NCBI GenBank assembly: GCA_008828725.1
Contig: MEHQ01003632.1
Location: 524,969-588,968, forward strand
DNA from: Saccharina japonica
Lineage: Eukaryota; Sar; Phaeophyceae; Laminariales; Laminariaceae
Length of the DNA stretch: 64,000 nt
Reading direction: 5' to 3'
The translations under genes were made by a program, and so were the position numbers. Of this stretch, positions 19,801-30,611 are shown one piece after another (positions within the stretch are counted from its first letter, which is position 1; every line of letters starts with the position of its first letter). A model generated the notes under the pieces. It made no database searches, was not told the DNA's origin, and worked only from the letters and a program-made list of their open reading frames with translations.

Positions 19801-22010
19801 GGAGGCTGGGGGGTTGGCAGTACAGAACTTGCTGACGGCCGAACAGCCGTAGGAGACGAAATGGTCGACGAAGTATGTTTGCGAGGACTAGCCGGCCTTT
19901 ACAGCGGAGGAAGTCAGCAACAGTGACACGCGCGGTTACCCGGGCGGCCACCCGAGGGCTCACGGAAGCAGCAGACCAAGCCACAGCCGAGCCAGGAGCC
20001 GACGCAGACCGCCCGACGCCGACTCCACAGACCGCGGGTGGCCAAAAGAGGGGGACACGAAGGAGATGGCATGAAGCTGCCAAGCACATCCGTCGGACCG
20101 AGAGCCACCTAAAGCCGCAGGCGTCGAACACCACAAACGTCACCACCATCACCGCACACGTTAGCCCTCTTCGTTAACTCAGACGACACGCTGTTGCGAA
20201 GAGCGACATTGCGTACCTGCGCGCGGAATAGCAGAAACGAGACGCGATCCTTGGTCCCATGTTCGGGAAGATCAGGCTCCAGTGGAAGAAAAGTAAACGT
20301 GACGGACGACAACGGCGGTACCTGTTGGTAACCGCCACCTAGCGGACAAAAACCCACTTTGGCATACCAAGGACGGATACCGGGTGCTACTTTCCCTATT
20401 CACAGCACCTTCGGCCACCCGGGCGTGGCCCGCACCACGCTGCTTGTACGGGAGAAATACAGCTGGCCGACGCTGCGGAAGGACGTCCGACAGTACGTGT
20501 TGTCGTGCGGGTGCCGCCGTAGGAAACGGACAAACAGCCGCAAGGTCTAGATGATGCCGGCCCGATTCCTGCGACCGTGGGAAGTCCTGGAAATGGACAT
20601 TCAGGACTTTCACCAAGTGTCATCAAGAGGCAACCGATACCTGTTGGTTGTGGTCAACAGAGCCAGCAAATTCCTGTTTGCGTACCCCTTAGCCTCTAAG
20701 GGCGCGCTTGAAGTCAGCCGGAAACTGACGGAGCTGATGCTGACCTTCGGCGTGCCCCAGTCGATCAGGAGCGACGGTGGGGGGGAGTTCACGGCGCAAG
20801 TGGTTGGCCATTTGTGTAGATGGTTGAACGTGACTCTAACGCACGGCCCTGCAGACTTCACCCGGAGCCAAGGCGCCGCGGAGCGAATGGGAGGTTGGCT
20901 CCAGGAGGTTTTGTCGGTACTCTGCCAAAAATGGCCGTTACGGTGGGACCATTATGTGCTCCCCGCCTGCTGGATCCAGCGGGTGACACCAGACCCGGCG
21001 CTGCCAGCCAACACGACACCCTTCCGGATCCTGTTCGGCCGCGACGCCCGGACGCAAATCGATACGATGACACTCAACATCAATGGAGCCGACTTTCGGG
21101 GAGGGCTCGACAGTTTTGTGGCTGATAAACACCAAGCCTTCGTGGAAGTAAGGGGCGTGCTAAACAAACGACAGGCCGATAAGAACAAGGCCCGAGACAC
21201 ACTAAACGCGCAGATAGGGCGTGGCTCACCGGGGAGGGACGCCAAGGTAGGCGACCTGGTCATGGTTAAGGAGGCCGACAGCTCGTTAGCCAGACAGGGG
21301 ACCCACCCAAAATTGAGCCACGACCACTGGACAGCGCCCTGGAAAGTGGTCAGTATACCCCAACCAGGTTCAAGCCTAGTGGTTAACCTAAGCCGACGTA
21401 ACATCCGGAGACGTACCGTTCGGTGGCGAACGTCAAGCCCTTCCACCTTAGACCGGTCAATCTACGTCACGAGTTCGAAGACGAGTTCGCACACGCGGCC
21501 TGGGGACCAGACTTGGGTCTGGCAGAAGCCTCGACAGCGGCGTCGCCCGTGTATACTTTGCTGGATCGCAAAGCAGTCGAGGGGAAGGGCGACACATGGG
21601 CCTGGGAATACCGCGGTCGTTATCAGGACGGAGCTGAGTCACACTGGTTAACAGAGGACGAGACGAGGGATAGCTTCACGCCCCTTCAGTTGGATGTTTT
21701 CCACGCAATGTGGGAGGTGTACCAGACGGTAGACCACCGCCCCAGACCCGAGGGAGCACCGTCTAAAGGAGAGCGGGACGCCACGTCAAGGGAGGAAGCG
21801 CTGAAACTACACCCGGTAGGTACCCAGGTGAGAAGGGAGTTCGGGGACGACATGGGCCAGTCAAAGGCGTTTACGGGGGTGGTGTACGACTTCAACGAAC
21901 CCTACTGGCGAGTGCGCTACCCAGACGGGGACTGGGAGGAGCTAAACGGCCGGCAAATACAGAAGGGGAGGCAGCAGCTGGCCGATACGTCGTCTAGTAC
22001 ATCAAATTGA
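16717..22010 (+). pseudogene. Broken Ty3/gypsy pol with complete 3' end
   Basis: Intact from ATG 16717 through RT and RNase H to the methyltransferase-like motif I, where a 12-G run (18985-18996; 11 G in copy 1) shifts the frame and ends it at 19116. The pol frame resumes at about 19094-19852, then a patch of many small indels (about 19742-20400) breaks it. Integrase is cut by TAG 20548-20550 (Trp in copy 1), reads on from 20551, and shifts again near 21420 before the C-terminal domains. The first RT catalytic Asp is Asn (AAT 17695-17697). RNase H has the usual PDALSR here. With several independent lesions this copy is dead, but it preserves the element's 3' organisation. Confidence 0.85.
21423..22010 (+). 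CDS. Integrase C-terminal chromo-like and Tudor-like domains
   Basis: About 195 codons in the frame after the last shift. Begins VANVKPFHLRP, the usual end of the Ty3/gypsy integrase barrel. Next comes a segment with the outline of a chromodomain: a hydrophobic start (VYTLLDRK), an aromatic middle (WAWEYRGRY), and ESHWLTEDE where chromodomains have TWEPEENL. Last comes a Tudor-like stretch, GTQVRREFGDD then YWRVRYPDGDWEEL. Chromodomains on chromovirus integrases bind modified histones and steer insertion; the Tudor-like part may do the same (inference). This part is absent from copy 1. The first residue is not an ATG; it continues the polyprotein. Confidence 0.6.
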   Translation: MANVKPFHLRPVNLRHEFEDEFAHAAWGPDLGLAEASTAASPVYTLLDRKAVEGKGDTWAWEYRGRYQDGAESHWLTEDETRDSFTPLQLDVFHAMWEVYQTVDHRPRPEGAPSKGERDATSREEALKLHPVGTQVRREFGDDMGQSKAFTGVVYDFNEPYWRVRYPDGDWEELNGRQIQKGRQQLADTSSSTSN

Positions 22011-22255
22011 AGAGGCCGCAGTACGAAGTCGAGGCCGGGGAACGGACAGAAGGACGGGCATCGAGGAGATCGACATGGTCCGACCCGGGGGGGTGGACAC
22101 AAGGATCTGCGGCCGGAAAGGAGAGGGAAGTCTCAAGATCATCTCTACGGGGACCGTTCGCTGAAACGGTGGGTCGGTTGCGGGGGACGGAGGAGTGTAT
22201 CCAGAGGCACAGAAGCTCGGAAGCCTTGACTAGCATTCGTCTCGATTGACGATAT

Positions 22256-22265
22256 GCTGGGGGGG
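22256..22265 (+). other. Polypurine tract
   Basis: GCTGGGGGGG directly before the TG of the 3' LTR, the expected primer site for plus-strand DNA synthesis. Confidence 0.75.
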
Positions 22266-22681
22266 TGTTACGGCTGGAGGTGCTTGGATACGGGAAATAC
22301 AATGATGTGACGTAGCTACCTGAACTAGCTATGCGCGGAGGGCTTAGAGTATGAGTGGGGATCAAGTGGTTGGGCACTCCTTACTACACTCTAATGGAAA
22401 GGGGACGGTTGGTCAACCGTCACCTTAAGAAGGTTTCCAAGTCTGATGGCGTATGATATACGGGATCAGCATCTTGGGAACTGGGCAATCACCACGTGTC
22501 TTTAGACGCGGCCCCGACGAACGAAAGATAAAGCATTGCCACACGCATCACCTCTGTGTCCACATATCGCACGTGTTCCTCGCATATTGCACCCTATTGC
22601 ACTGTGTATGCTCGAATATCCGCTTTGTCCTCGCTTGGATCACGGCATCATCGTTTGCCGAAAAGGAGGACGAAAACCCCC
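22266..22681 (+). mobile_element. 3' LTR of Ty3/gypsy element, copy 2
   Basis: Matches 15255-15669 with few differences, including one added A before the terminal C run. The sequence after it (22682-22810) is not shared with the element. Confidence 0.8.
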
Positions 22682-22814
22682 TCGATACCCGGTCCCAGAA
22701 GGCAGATTACGCTGAACGAGGAGCGGAAGGATCTGCTGGTGCCCAACTGATCCTACAACGAACTGTGAGACTGGATTCAAGGTGAGTGACAGGGATGTAG
22801 ACCTTGGACCGGCC

Positions 22815-22914
22815 GTAAAACTACTACTACTGCTGCTACTACTACTACTACTGCTACTACTACTGCTACTACTACTACTACTACTACTACTGCTGCTACT
22901 ACTATTACTACTGT

Positions 22915-22951
<37 letters not shown>

Positions 22952-23300
22952 GCTACTACTACTACTGCTACTACTACTACTTCTACTACCACTACTACTG
23001 CTACTGCTACTGCTACTACTACTGCTACTACTACTGCTACTACTACACTACTACTACTCCTGCTACTACTACTACTACCACTACTGCTACTACTACCACT
23101 ACTACTACTTCCACTACCACTACTACTGCTACTGCTACTGCTACTACTACTGCTACTACTACTGCTACTACTACTACACTACTACTGCTACTCCTGCTAC
23201 TACTACTACTACTGCTGCTACTACTACTACTACTGCTGCTACTACTACTACTACTGCTGCTACTACTACTACTACTGCTGCTACTTCTACAACTACTACT
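22815..23300 (+). repeat. TAC/TGC trinucleotide microsatellite, about 485 bp
   Basis: Long (CTA/CTG)n array with variant units. It opens all frames, giving poly-Leu, poly-Tyr and poly-Thr readings that are not genes. Confidence 0.95.
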
Positions 23301-23909
23301 CCCCCTTCTGCATACCTACTTTCCTCCGGCTGAGTTTTTTGGAGCTCCTCTAGTCGCTGTCTTTTACTCTCTCCTTCCTTCTCATTTCTCCAGTCTGTGA
23401 CTGGAGTGGTCATTTGGAAATCCCAAAAGTGACCCCAGATTATCAAGTGAAAAAAAGCGACCGGAGAAAGATCAAGTGAAAAAGTGAAAAAGTGGCCCCC
23501 AGAAAACACACCACGGGTACATACCCCCTTGTCCGTGAATATACGCAGGAAAAGACAGTTTTTTTTTTCTTTTTCCTGTGGTTTATTTATTTTTCGGAGT
23601 GCTGTGCTATGAGTGGTCAGCGTTGAAGCTCATCACGCTATACGAGTATACACATTGATTTGTACGATGGCAAGGATAGCAATGATAATAATTCGATGGG
23701 ATTGGTGGTATTCGACGAATTGTGTCAGTTTTTTTTTTTTCATTCTGAATGAATAATAATAATGCCCTCGGCACATTGCCGGAAGGCAACTAACTGTTGT
23801 AAGACTTGGATGGGGTCGACCAGTATATATACCCGGTCCGTTCCAGCAGGTAGGTGTAATATGACTGGGTGAGATGCCGACGACGCCACGTGTAATATTA
23901 CCGATGGGT
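23301..23909. other. No gene seen
   Basis: Contains pyrimidine-rich and T-rich stretches and AT-rich sequence around 23580-23760. No ORF with a recognised domain. Confidence 0.3.
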
Positions 23910-24251
23910 GAGGGTATTACCTTCTGAGCTATAGGGGTAAAAGATCGATCGATTACCCAGCCCAGGGTAATCCTTATAACACCCCCCCCCCCTCTGAACG
24001 GCGGGATCTTTGGGACGTCGGTACCGTATACGGCCGTACGTTGACCTACCCGCTTCGTTTCAGTACCTGCGGAACCAGGGAGACGTGTTTTTTAGGGACG
24101 CGCGCGCAAGCGTTTCTATAAACTAAAACAAACGTTCGAAGTGAGATTCGAATCCGTGTCCTCGACGACGTCAAATGTGAGGGTATTACCTGCTGGGCTA
24201 TAGGGGTAAAAGATCGATCGATTATACCCAGCCCAGGGTAATCCTTGTAAC
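23910..24251 (-). repeat. tRNA-derived SINE-like repeat D, copy 1
   Basis: About 340 bp, repeated at 41873-42195. Read on the minus strand it has an RNA polymerase III A-box (TAGCCCAGCAGG, 24189-24200) and a B-box (GGATTCGAATC, 24145-24155). A second A-box-like stretch lies near 23920. 'acccagcccagggtaatcc' occurs twice in each copy. Probably retroposed; no intact tRNA fold. Confidence 0.55.
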
Positions 24252-24485
24252 AGATGGGTGATACACAGAGCATCTCCTTGCAGGTTTGTCTATTAAGCAT
24301 CCGCCTTGGTGATACTCGCTTTCACTCAGAACCACAAGCGTAGACGAGAAGAAGCAGCTTTTACTATTTCCCAGAGCAAGATAGATGACATCTGGCCCGG
24401 AAGAGGGTTCAAGCCCCTTCCGACCTTACAAATCCCGAATACGATTGCCATCCAACTTATAAAAAAACGGACCAATTACCTATGA
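24250..24485 (-). repeat. SINE-like repeat H, minus copy
   Basis: Inverted relative to 28588-28815 (duplicated at 33583-33810). Both contain a strong B-box-like hairpin, GGGGTTCGAGCCCC in the 28.6-kb copy read on the minus strand. This copy continues at 24815-24870, the gap being filled by the TTAGGG-bearing element below. Confidence 0.5.
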
Positions 24486-24494
24486 ATGCAGTAC

Positions 24495-24806
24495 TGGACG
24501 AAGCATGATAATAATAGTAGATCTTCCTAAAAGGTAGCTATTTAGGCACTCTGATTGGCTAAGGGTGTGTTTTACGCGGCTCAATCGACTTGGAGTATTT
24601 CCAGCCACAGCATCCCGAGTCGCCCTAGAGTCTTTCCAAGCTCAGTATCCACGCCGGCCGAGCCAACCCTGAGTCTTACACAGCACAGCATCCCAGCACT
24701 GACCACTGGCATAGGGTTAGGGTCAGGGTTAGGGTTCGGGTCGGAGAGTCGGCTTCAGGCGCCAAGCACAAAACCTCCGTAAATATCTACTATCAAGGTT
24801 CGTCCA
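24495..24806 (+). mobile_element. TIR element family G with telomere-like tract, copy 1
   Basis: The ends are imperfect inverted repeats (TGGACGAAGC...AATAGTAGATC and ATCTACTATCAAGGTTCGTCC). It sits inside repeat H, whose uninterrupted form is at 28545-28815. The interior has AGGGTTAGGGTCAGGGTTAG (24714 on) and 'aggcactctgattggctaa', shared in inverse with 52578-52760. Confidence 0.6.
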
Positions 24807-25051
24807 CCCCTCCATCAATGAGGTGATTACCGGCCTTTCAAGACCATACCATTACTACAGAGGGGAGAGTGCTAGAAAAGGCTTAGATTGGGTAGGTTAT
24901 TGGTTATAACCTTTTTCCAGTAGTAGTAGTAGTAGTAGTAGTAGCCCAACGGAGGAATAATACCCTCACACAACTACAGTAGTAAATGAAATACTTCGGA
25001 GTAGTAAAATATAAAAACGGCCAGTGAAATGATGATCGATCATATCGGCCT

Positions 25052-25080
25052 CCATCCATCCATCCATCCATCCATCCATC
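25052..25080 (+). repeat. CATC microsatellite
   Basis: About seven units of CCAT. Confidence 0.85.
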
Positions 25081-25459
25081 TCGTCGTTCAACCGCCCGCA
25101 GCCGCTTGCTCCAGAAGCTCCCAGCGAGGATCCAAGAAGTGCGACCCGCTCTGGGCGTAGTGCTCTCCGATCTTCGGGGCGCAGGTTCTTGGCTGCTGCT
25201 GCAAGTCGCAGAACGAGCCGGGGCAGTGGCTATCCTGTGTGTGTGTGTTCCGAAATAAAGAAATCGTGGGTTTTGCAAAAACACGCGCAAGTTTTGATTT
25301 GCAGAGGCTGATCTTTATAATGATAGTGGTGGCCGGGGATCGTAAGTAATGTCGCATCATCTATATATCTACAGCAGCAGCAGCAGTGCAACAACACACA
25401 GCAGGCAGCGCTCCCTGTATAGAGTAGAACTGCGAACCCAGCAGTAGTAGTACGTAGTA

Positions 25460-25583
25460 GTATTATTTGGGGGGACCATGGTAAATAGGACCTGCGTTAG
25501 ACACAAAAACCTATATATTTACTTTTTTACTAATATTATTTGGTTCTATTTACTATTGTTTACTATGGTCCCCCGAAATAGTA
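25460..25583 (+). mobile_element. Short TIR MITE family F, copy 1
   Basis: Ends are inverted: TATTTGGGGGGACCATGGTA and its near inverse TACTATGGTCCCCCGAAATA. Related ends and 'gtaaataggacc' occur at 32157-32266, 52549-52880, and in parts near 60000, 60790 and 63070. Confidence 0.6.
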
Positions 25584-25647
25584 GTATCACACCCAGCAGC
25601 TACTATCATACGTACGCGAAGTGTTTTGGGGCGGGTGGGGGGGGGGG

Positions 25648-26158
25648 GTACTCATGTCGTGCACGGCCGTAGTCGTATGACCATAAACCCTCGCATCCCT
25701 ACAATGCCGGGACGGAGCACGTTGGGTTTTCACCAACCAGGCAGACATTGCTTGCACCAAGCGCGAAGCGCCGTAGGGTACTGGGCGCATCGCATGGAGA
25801 GTGAGCTGAATCCTGCTAAGAACCGCCCCTGAGGCGGACTTGCATATGGACGACAGCTTTAATGAGTTAATTTAATTTCTGGTGTGGCCACTTCCTGAGA
25901 CAGCAATGGGTATCACTACGTATCTGCCTCGTGGATGCCTTACCATATACACACTACGTGATACGATCATTCCCCCTTGTGCGGAGATGTGAGGTTATCA
26001 ACCCCGCACAAACGATCTAACAAGACCGCCAGTATGGGTGACCGCCAAAAAAAAAAAACGGTACCCTGGTTGTCTAGCTCACGCAGTGAGAGGCGTGTTT
26101 ACAGCGTCGTTGCCAACCGACGCCAACCCAACCTATAAATATTATATATTTATAGGGG
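25648..26158 (+). repeat. Dispersed repeat family C, copy 1
   Basis: About 510 bp, present again at 36171-36686 and inverted at 42793-43307. Begins near CATGTCGTGCACGGCCGTAG and ends in a palindromic ATAAATATTATATATTTATA. A partial end lies at 26158-26240, others at 41527-41575 and 42634-42792. No ORF is shared by all copies; probably non-autonomous. Confidence 0.75.
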
Positions 26159-26819
26159 GGGGTGTACTCATGTCGTGCATGGCCGTAGTCGTATGGCCAC
26201 TAGACTCTCGCATCCCTTTCGAGACGGAGCGGGGGGGGGGGGGTTGTTCAGTCAGTCGTATAATACATACGTAGCAATTTTATTTAATTTAAAAAATGCA
26301 GTATACCTGGTATACATTGCCGCTGTCGTGAAAAAGCCTCGCTTTTTGGTCAGCAGAGAGAGAGTGGGAGGCATGAACGAGAAGTTTCCCGCTTATCGTT
26401 GCCGTAAACGAAGCACATACTGGCTGCATTACACACCAGGTACCAGGTATTAATAGTACGTAAACATGTCGCATATCGTATATAGCATATCACTTCGTCG
26501 GTCGGTTAAAAAAAAAAGTAACCTGGACCAGGACATGAACTGGCAAACATGCCAGGAGAGCCCCTGATTGATCTCTTTTTACCTGACCGCACCCCCTGCG
26601 CACACAAAATAGAGCCAGTGCAAGAAGTACCAGCGACTCTACTGCAGCACAAGCTCGGTATATTGACGCGCCCAAAAAGACCGATTTCCTGTGGTATGGT
26701 GGCATCTTTCCATGTGTACCGGAATTCACAATGCAATGTCGCGGGTGTTCTGCGCCGTACACGTGTGTTTGTTGTGCGCCGTGTGTGTTTGGTACGAGAG
26801 GCGAGTGGATGCGGAAATA

Positions 26820-26859
<40 letters not shown>

Positions 26860-26860
26860 C
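26820..26860 (+). repeat. CTGT microsatellite
   Basis: About nine to ten units, in the 3' part of the minus-strand exon candidate below. Confidence 0.9.
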
Positions 26861-26904
26861 ATCCGTCCGTCTGCTGTGTGTGAAGGCGGACTTTTCATGC
26901 CGGT

Positions 26905-27375
26905 CCGTGTCCTCCACACCTTCTGGCAGATTATGGCATCCGAGTAGTCCACGTCCACGGAGCTCGGCCAGTGCGAGACGGAGGTGACAACTTTATAATA
27001 AGTGGTGCCACCAATGCCGTTGTCCTCCTCTCCCACCGTCCTAGTAGTAGTAGTACCAGTAGTAGTACCAGTAGAAGTAACATAAGTAGCAGCGCTCTCG
27101 AGATATGCCGTGGTTCCGTAGTACTCCATCGGCAAGGGCTCGTCGAGACACTCCCCCCATGCTTCATCCTCTCCGTCCTGGTTCCCATCGCCATCGTCAT
27201 CCTCATCCTCATCGTCCTCGTCGTCCTCCCCCCCGCTGTTGTTGTTGGCGGCGTGTATGACGCAGTGTTCCACTCGGAGGTAGGTCACGTCAGGGGGGAA
27301 GGTCACCACGGTAAGGGTGCGTGGGGCCACCCAGAGGCTGCACGTGCGAAAATCTTCCTCGCCACACCTCTCCAT
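26905..27375 (-). CDS. Candidate internal exon, acidic protein of unknown function
   Basis: A minus-strand frame open from an acceptor-like CACAG|GTGATCATGGAG (27376-27386) to a possible donor CAGAAG|GTGTGG near 26921. It encodes a leucine/valine-rich start (LTVVTFPPDVTYLRV), an Asp/Glu tract, a Thr/Gly-rich stretch and a Trp-containing C-terminal part. The start resembles one leucine-rich or FNIP-type repeat, but one unit is not enough to name it. Codon choice looks like real coding sequence, unlike the nearby repeats. The frame stays open to 26506 through the CTGT array, which is probably intron. No partner exon was found; upstream lies the (CAGT)n array. Confidence 0.4.
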
Positions 27376-27424
27376 GATCACCTGTGTTTTTTTTTTAACA
27401 AAAAATGGTCGTATGTCAAAAGAA

Positions 27425-27760
27425 AAGATCAGTCAAGTCAGTCAGTCAGTCAGTCAGTCAGTCAGTCAGTCAGTCGGTCGGTCAGTCGGTCAGTCAGTCA
27501 TTCAGTCAGTCAGTCAGTCAGTCATTCAGTCAGTCAGTCAGTCAGTCAGCCAGCCAGTCAGTCAGTCAGTCAGTCAGTCAGTCAGTCAGTCAGTCAGTCA
27601 GTCAGTCAGTCAGTCAGTCAGTCAGTCAGTCAGTCAGTCAGCCAGCCAGCCAGCCAGTCAGTCAGTCAGTCAGTCAGTCAGTCAGTCAGTCAGTCAGCCA
27701 GTCAGTCAGCCAGTCAGTCAGTCAGTCAGTCAGCCATTCAGTCATTCGCTCATTCATTTG
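27425..27760 (+). repeat. CAGT tetranucleotide array, copy 1
   Basis: About 335 bp of (TCAG)n with GCCA and GTCG variants. The open Ser-Val-Ser-Gln readings are artefacts of the period. Confidence 0.95.
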
Positions 27761-27896
27761 TTCGTTGTTGTTGGGTTTTTTTTTGCATGCCTAGCCAAGG
27801 TCTAGCGTATAACAAATGCTTATGGTTCCCTCCGACAACTAAATGGACGCATGCTACCTTAAGGTAAAGGTAAAGGTGCACCTTAAGGTAAATAAA

Positions 27897-28149
27897 GACG
27901 CGTGCTACGGTAGAGGTAGCACTTTTTGGCTGGATCGCTTTCTGAACGATCGGGCTCCTTAACCCAAATTCGTCGGACTTTTTCATTTTTTTTTGTGACG
28001 AATAATATTTCAGAGTATACTTCGGTCATGAGATTTCTCACCCGGCAGCACTTTTATTTTCCTCCAAAATAGTTTTTTCGATGAGGTATGACGCTCCTTA
28101 AGTGAGGAGCTCAGAAAAAACATGGTGCACCTCTATCGTAGCATGCGTC
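27897..28149 (+). mobile_element. TIR element family A, copy 2
   Basis: Ends GACGCGTGCTACGGTAGAGG and CCTCTATCGTAGCATGCGTC are inverted repeats. 253 bp. Flanked on both sides by 'aaaggtaaaggtgcacctta', which may be a further nested repeat. Confidence 0.7.
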
Positions 28150-28207
28150 TAAAGGTAAAGGTGCACCTTAAGGTAAATGCTTTTTTTCTGAGGGGGGTCG
28201 CTTGGGG

Positions 28208-28426
28208 AGCGCCTATTTGCAGCATGCAGGCTGCAAAAAAAAAAACACAGCTCGAAAAAATATACTAGTTTTTGGGGCACGGATGAACATTATAACTTTT
28301 TGGCGGCTAGACTAATCCTAACCCTAACCCTAACCCTAACCAAATGTTCATCCGTGCCCCAAAAACTAGTATATTCTTTCGAACTGTGTTTTTTTTTTTG
28401 CAGCCTACATGCTGCAAATAGGCGCT
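28208..28426 (+). mobile_element. Foldback element E with telomere-like loop
   Basis: Arms of about 85 bp, starting AGCGCCTATTTGCAGCATG and ending in the inverse, are nearly perfect inverted repeats. The middle holds four CCTAAC units (28317-28341). Repeated at 33203-33421 through the larger duplication. Confidence 0.75.
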
Positions 28427-28587
28427 GTCGGTCGCTTGAGGAGCTCTATACTAATTGTAAGTCATAACTAAGTCACCCAAAAACTGTTTTCGGGGGGAAA
28501 TAAAAGTGCTCGTACCTGTACCCGATGGAGAGCCCCATGGCCTGATGTAATGGTATACTATAGCCTTCCAAGGCCGGTAATTACCTC

Positions 28588-28815
28588 ATTAATAGGTAAC
28601 TGGTCCGTTTTCGTAAAAGTTGGATGGCATTCGTATTCGGGATTGATAAGGTCGGAAGGGGCTCGAACCCCTTCCGGGCCAGATATCATCTGGCTCTGGG
28701 AAATCATAAAAAGCTGTTTCTCTTCTACGCTTAATTCTACACGAAAGTGAGTAAAGTAACACCAAGGATGCTTAATAGACAAGCCTGCAAGGGGATACTC
28801 TGTGTCTCACCCAGT
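28588..28815 (+). repeat. SINE-like repeat H, plus copy
   Basis: Contains the hairpin GGAAGGGGCTCGAACCCC...CC and ends in 'tgcaaggggatactctgtgt'. Inverse of 24250-24485. The last part also occurs alone near 30185-30225. Confidence 0.5.
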
Positions 28816-29076
28816 CTTGGGGTCCTTATTAACGAGTATAAAATAATTTCAATTTGGAAAAAAAAAAAATTCAAATTCGCTTTTCATTGGTCAACACACG
28901 CACCAGCACCCCCCAAGATCCAAATCTTTGGTGCTGGTGCGCGTGTTGACCAATGAAAAGCGGATTTGATTTATTTTTTTTCCAAATTGAATTTTTGTTT
29001 TCTTCGTTAAAACGGGCCCTTATAACACGTGACGAAACGTATTGCGACGAAAACACGAAATTCCGACGGTTTTGGG

Positions 29077-29164
29077 TTAACCCCTTAAGAACTGGTCCCC
29101 CGTTCTTGGGGACAAAGTACTTGGAATTAGTGTTGGATAAGTGTTTCAGTTCTAGATGGGTTAA
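29077..29164 (+). mobile_element. TTAA-flanked MITE B1
   Basis: 88 bp including TTAA at both ends. Begins TTAACCCCTTAAGAACTGGT and ends 'agttctagatgggTTAA', near inverse, with 'ggacaaagtacttggaatta' inside. TTAA target plus CCC...GGG ends is the piggyBac pattern. Confidence 0.65.
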
Positions 29165-29330
29165 GGAGCCTTCACTAATACTAGGTCATTCAGAAAACGT
29201 TTCAGCCAAAATAAGGTATACCTTACGTATACCTCTTTCGTAGCACGCGTCAATGGTATAGTGTATGTAAACACGTTCCATTCTGCGTTTGGAGTCGAAA
29301 ATCCCCTCTACTATTAATAGTAATACCGCA

Positions 29331-29332
<2 letters not shown>

Positions 29333-29393
<61 letters not shown>

Positions 29394-29399
29394 CAGCAG
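29333..29399 (+). repeat. AGT trinucleotide microsatellite
   Basis: About twenty GTA units. The copy at 34328-34393 is one unit longer. Confidence 0.95.
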
Positions 29400-29497
29400 G
29401 AGTATCTCTTCTATATCACTCGACCCGTGCTTACGATATAGAGGTATAGGAGCGCTTTTTTGGCTGAAAAAATAGTTTCTAAATGACGAGGGGCTCC

Positions 29498-29584
29498 TTA
29501 ACCCATTCAGAACCGAAAAATGATCCCACACTAAATCCAAGTAGTTTGTCCCCAAATACGTGGGACCAGTTCTTAAGGGGTTAA
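29498..29584 (-). mobile_element. TTAA-flanked MITE B2
   Basis: 87 bp, opposite in orientation to B1: TTAACCCATTCAGAACCG at the left, 'cagttcttaaggggTTAA' at the right. Confidence 0.65.
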
Positions 29585-30611
29585 CCCAAACTTTTCGGAA
29601 AACGTCGTACCATTTTTTTTTTTTTTGCAATATGAGTTTAGCGTATACCTATAACTCCTACTACTCGTACTGTAGTTGATCGGGTTGCGCCTTTTTTTGT
29701 TGTTGCTCAAAATCAGATTTTTTTGGTGACTTAGGGCCCGTTTTAACGAAGAAAACAAAAATAAGTTTAGAAAAAAAAAAAAATCAAATCCGCTTCTCAT
29801 TGGTCAGAACCCGAACCACCACCCAATATTATACCCCAAGATCCTAATCTTTGGTGCTGGTGCGTGTGTTGACCAATGAAAAGCGAATTTGAATTTTTAT
29901 TTTTCCAAATTGAATTTATTTTATACTCGTTATTATGGGCCCCTACAAATAGGACTGACACTAATAATAATATAGAGCTCCTCAAGTGAAGAAAGCACCT
30001 CAGGAAAAAATAAATAAATAATGGTGCACCTCTCTCTCTCTCTACCTTGACACGTGTCAGTCTGAACAAAAAACAAAAATCCCACTTTCCCTTCTTGAAA
30101 GAAAGCTCTCCTATCAATACTATCGCGTTGTACGTGGTGGTCGCAGCTGATTATGTGAGGCCTGGTGGTGATAATATGGGCTTACCAAATAGACAAACCT
30201 GCAAGGGGATACTCTGTGTCTCACCTACTGCTGTAGTCTTATCACACCTGCATGATGCGTGATAAAAAAAGTTACGAGGCTCTCACTCACACTTTTCGTG
30301 TTCTCGGCACGGGCAAGCGCCGTCAGCGGGGTGCTATATGACGCAACAAGTACTTTTCTCTGGCTAAACATATGGTGTAAGAAACGAGCCATCCCACGGT
30401 AGGGGCGCAGCATAATTTTATGGGCTCCTCACATGAAGAGCTCAATATCTCACCCCAAACATGACTTCGGAAACATTCGCTCGCGCAACCCGACCAAACC
30501 TTCCAATGCGGAAGTCCAAAAACAAATATACCAGAAAAATAATAATAGTATCGGGCTGTTACGCACGTGAGCAGCCCAACCGGTCAGAAAATAGTGAGCC
30601 TAAGACCGATG

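Larger units (their letters stand above)
14832..21055 (+). repeat. Segmental duplication, copy 2
   Basis: Counterpart of 1-6224. The copies share the flank before the LTR, the in-frame TGA after gag, and most substitutions within pol. They diverge at 21055/21056, where copy 1 is cut. Confidence 0.9.
27698..30269 (+). repeat. 2.57-kb duplication, copy 1
   Basis: Nearly identical to 32693-35267 (offset 4995, then 4998 after a microsatellite difference). One substitution seen by eye is C at 29415 versus A in copy 2. It holds family A, the telomere hairpin, repeat H and two TTAA MITEs. Confidence 0.9.

Noticed and set aside
22782..23333. 183-codon poly-Leu/Tyr/Thr frame
   Set aside because: Product of the trinucleotide microsatellite.
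28317..28341. A chromosome end or fusion point
   Set aside because: Only about four units, in the loop of a foldback element that continues on both sides.
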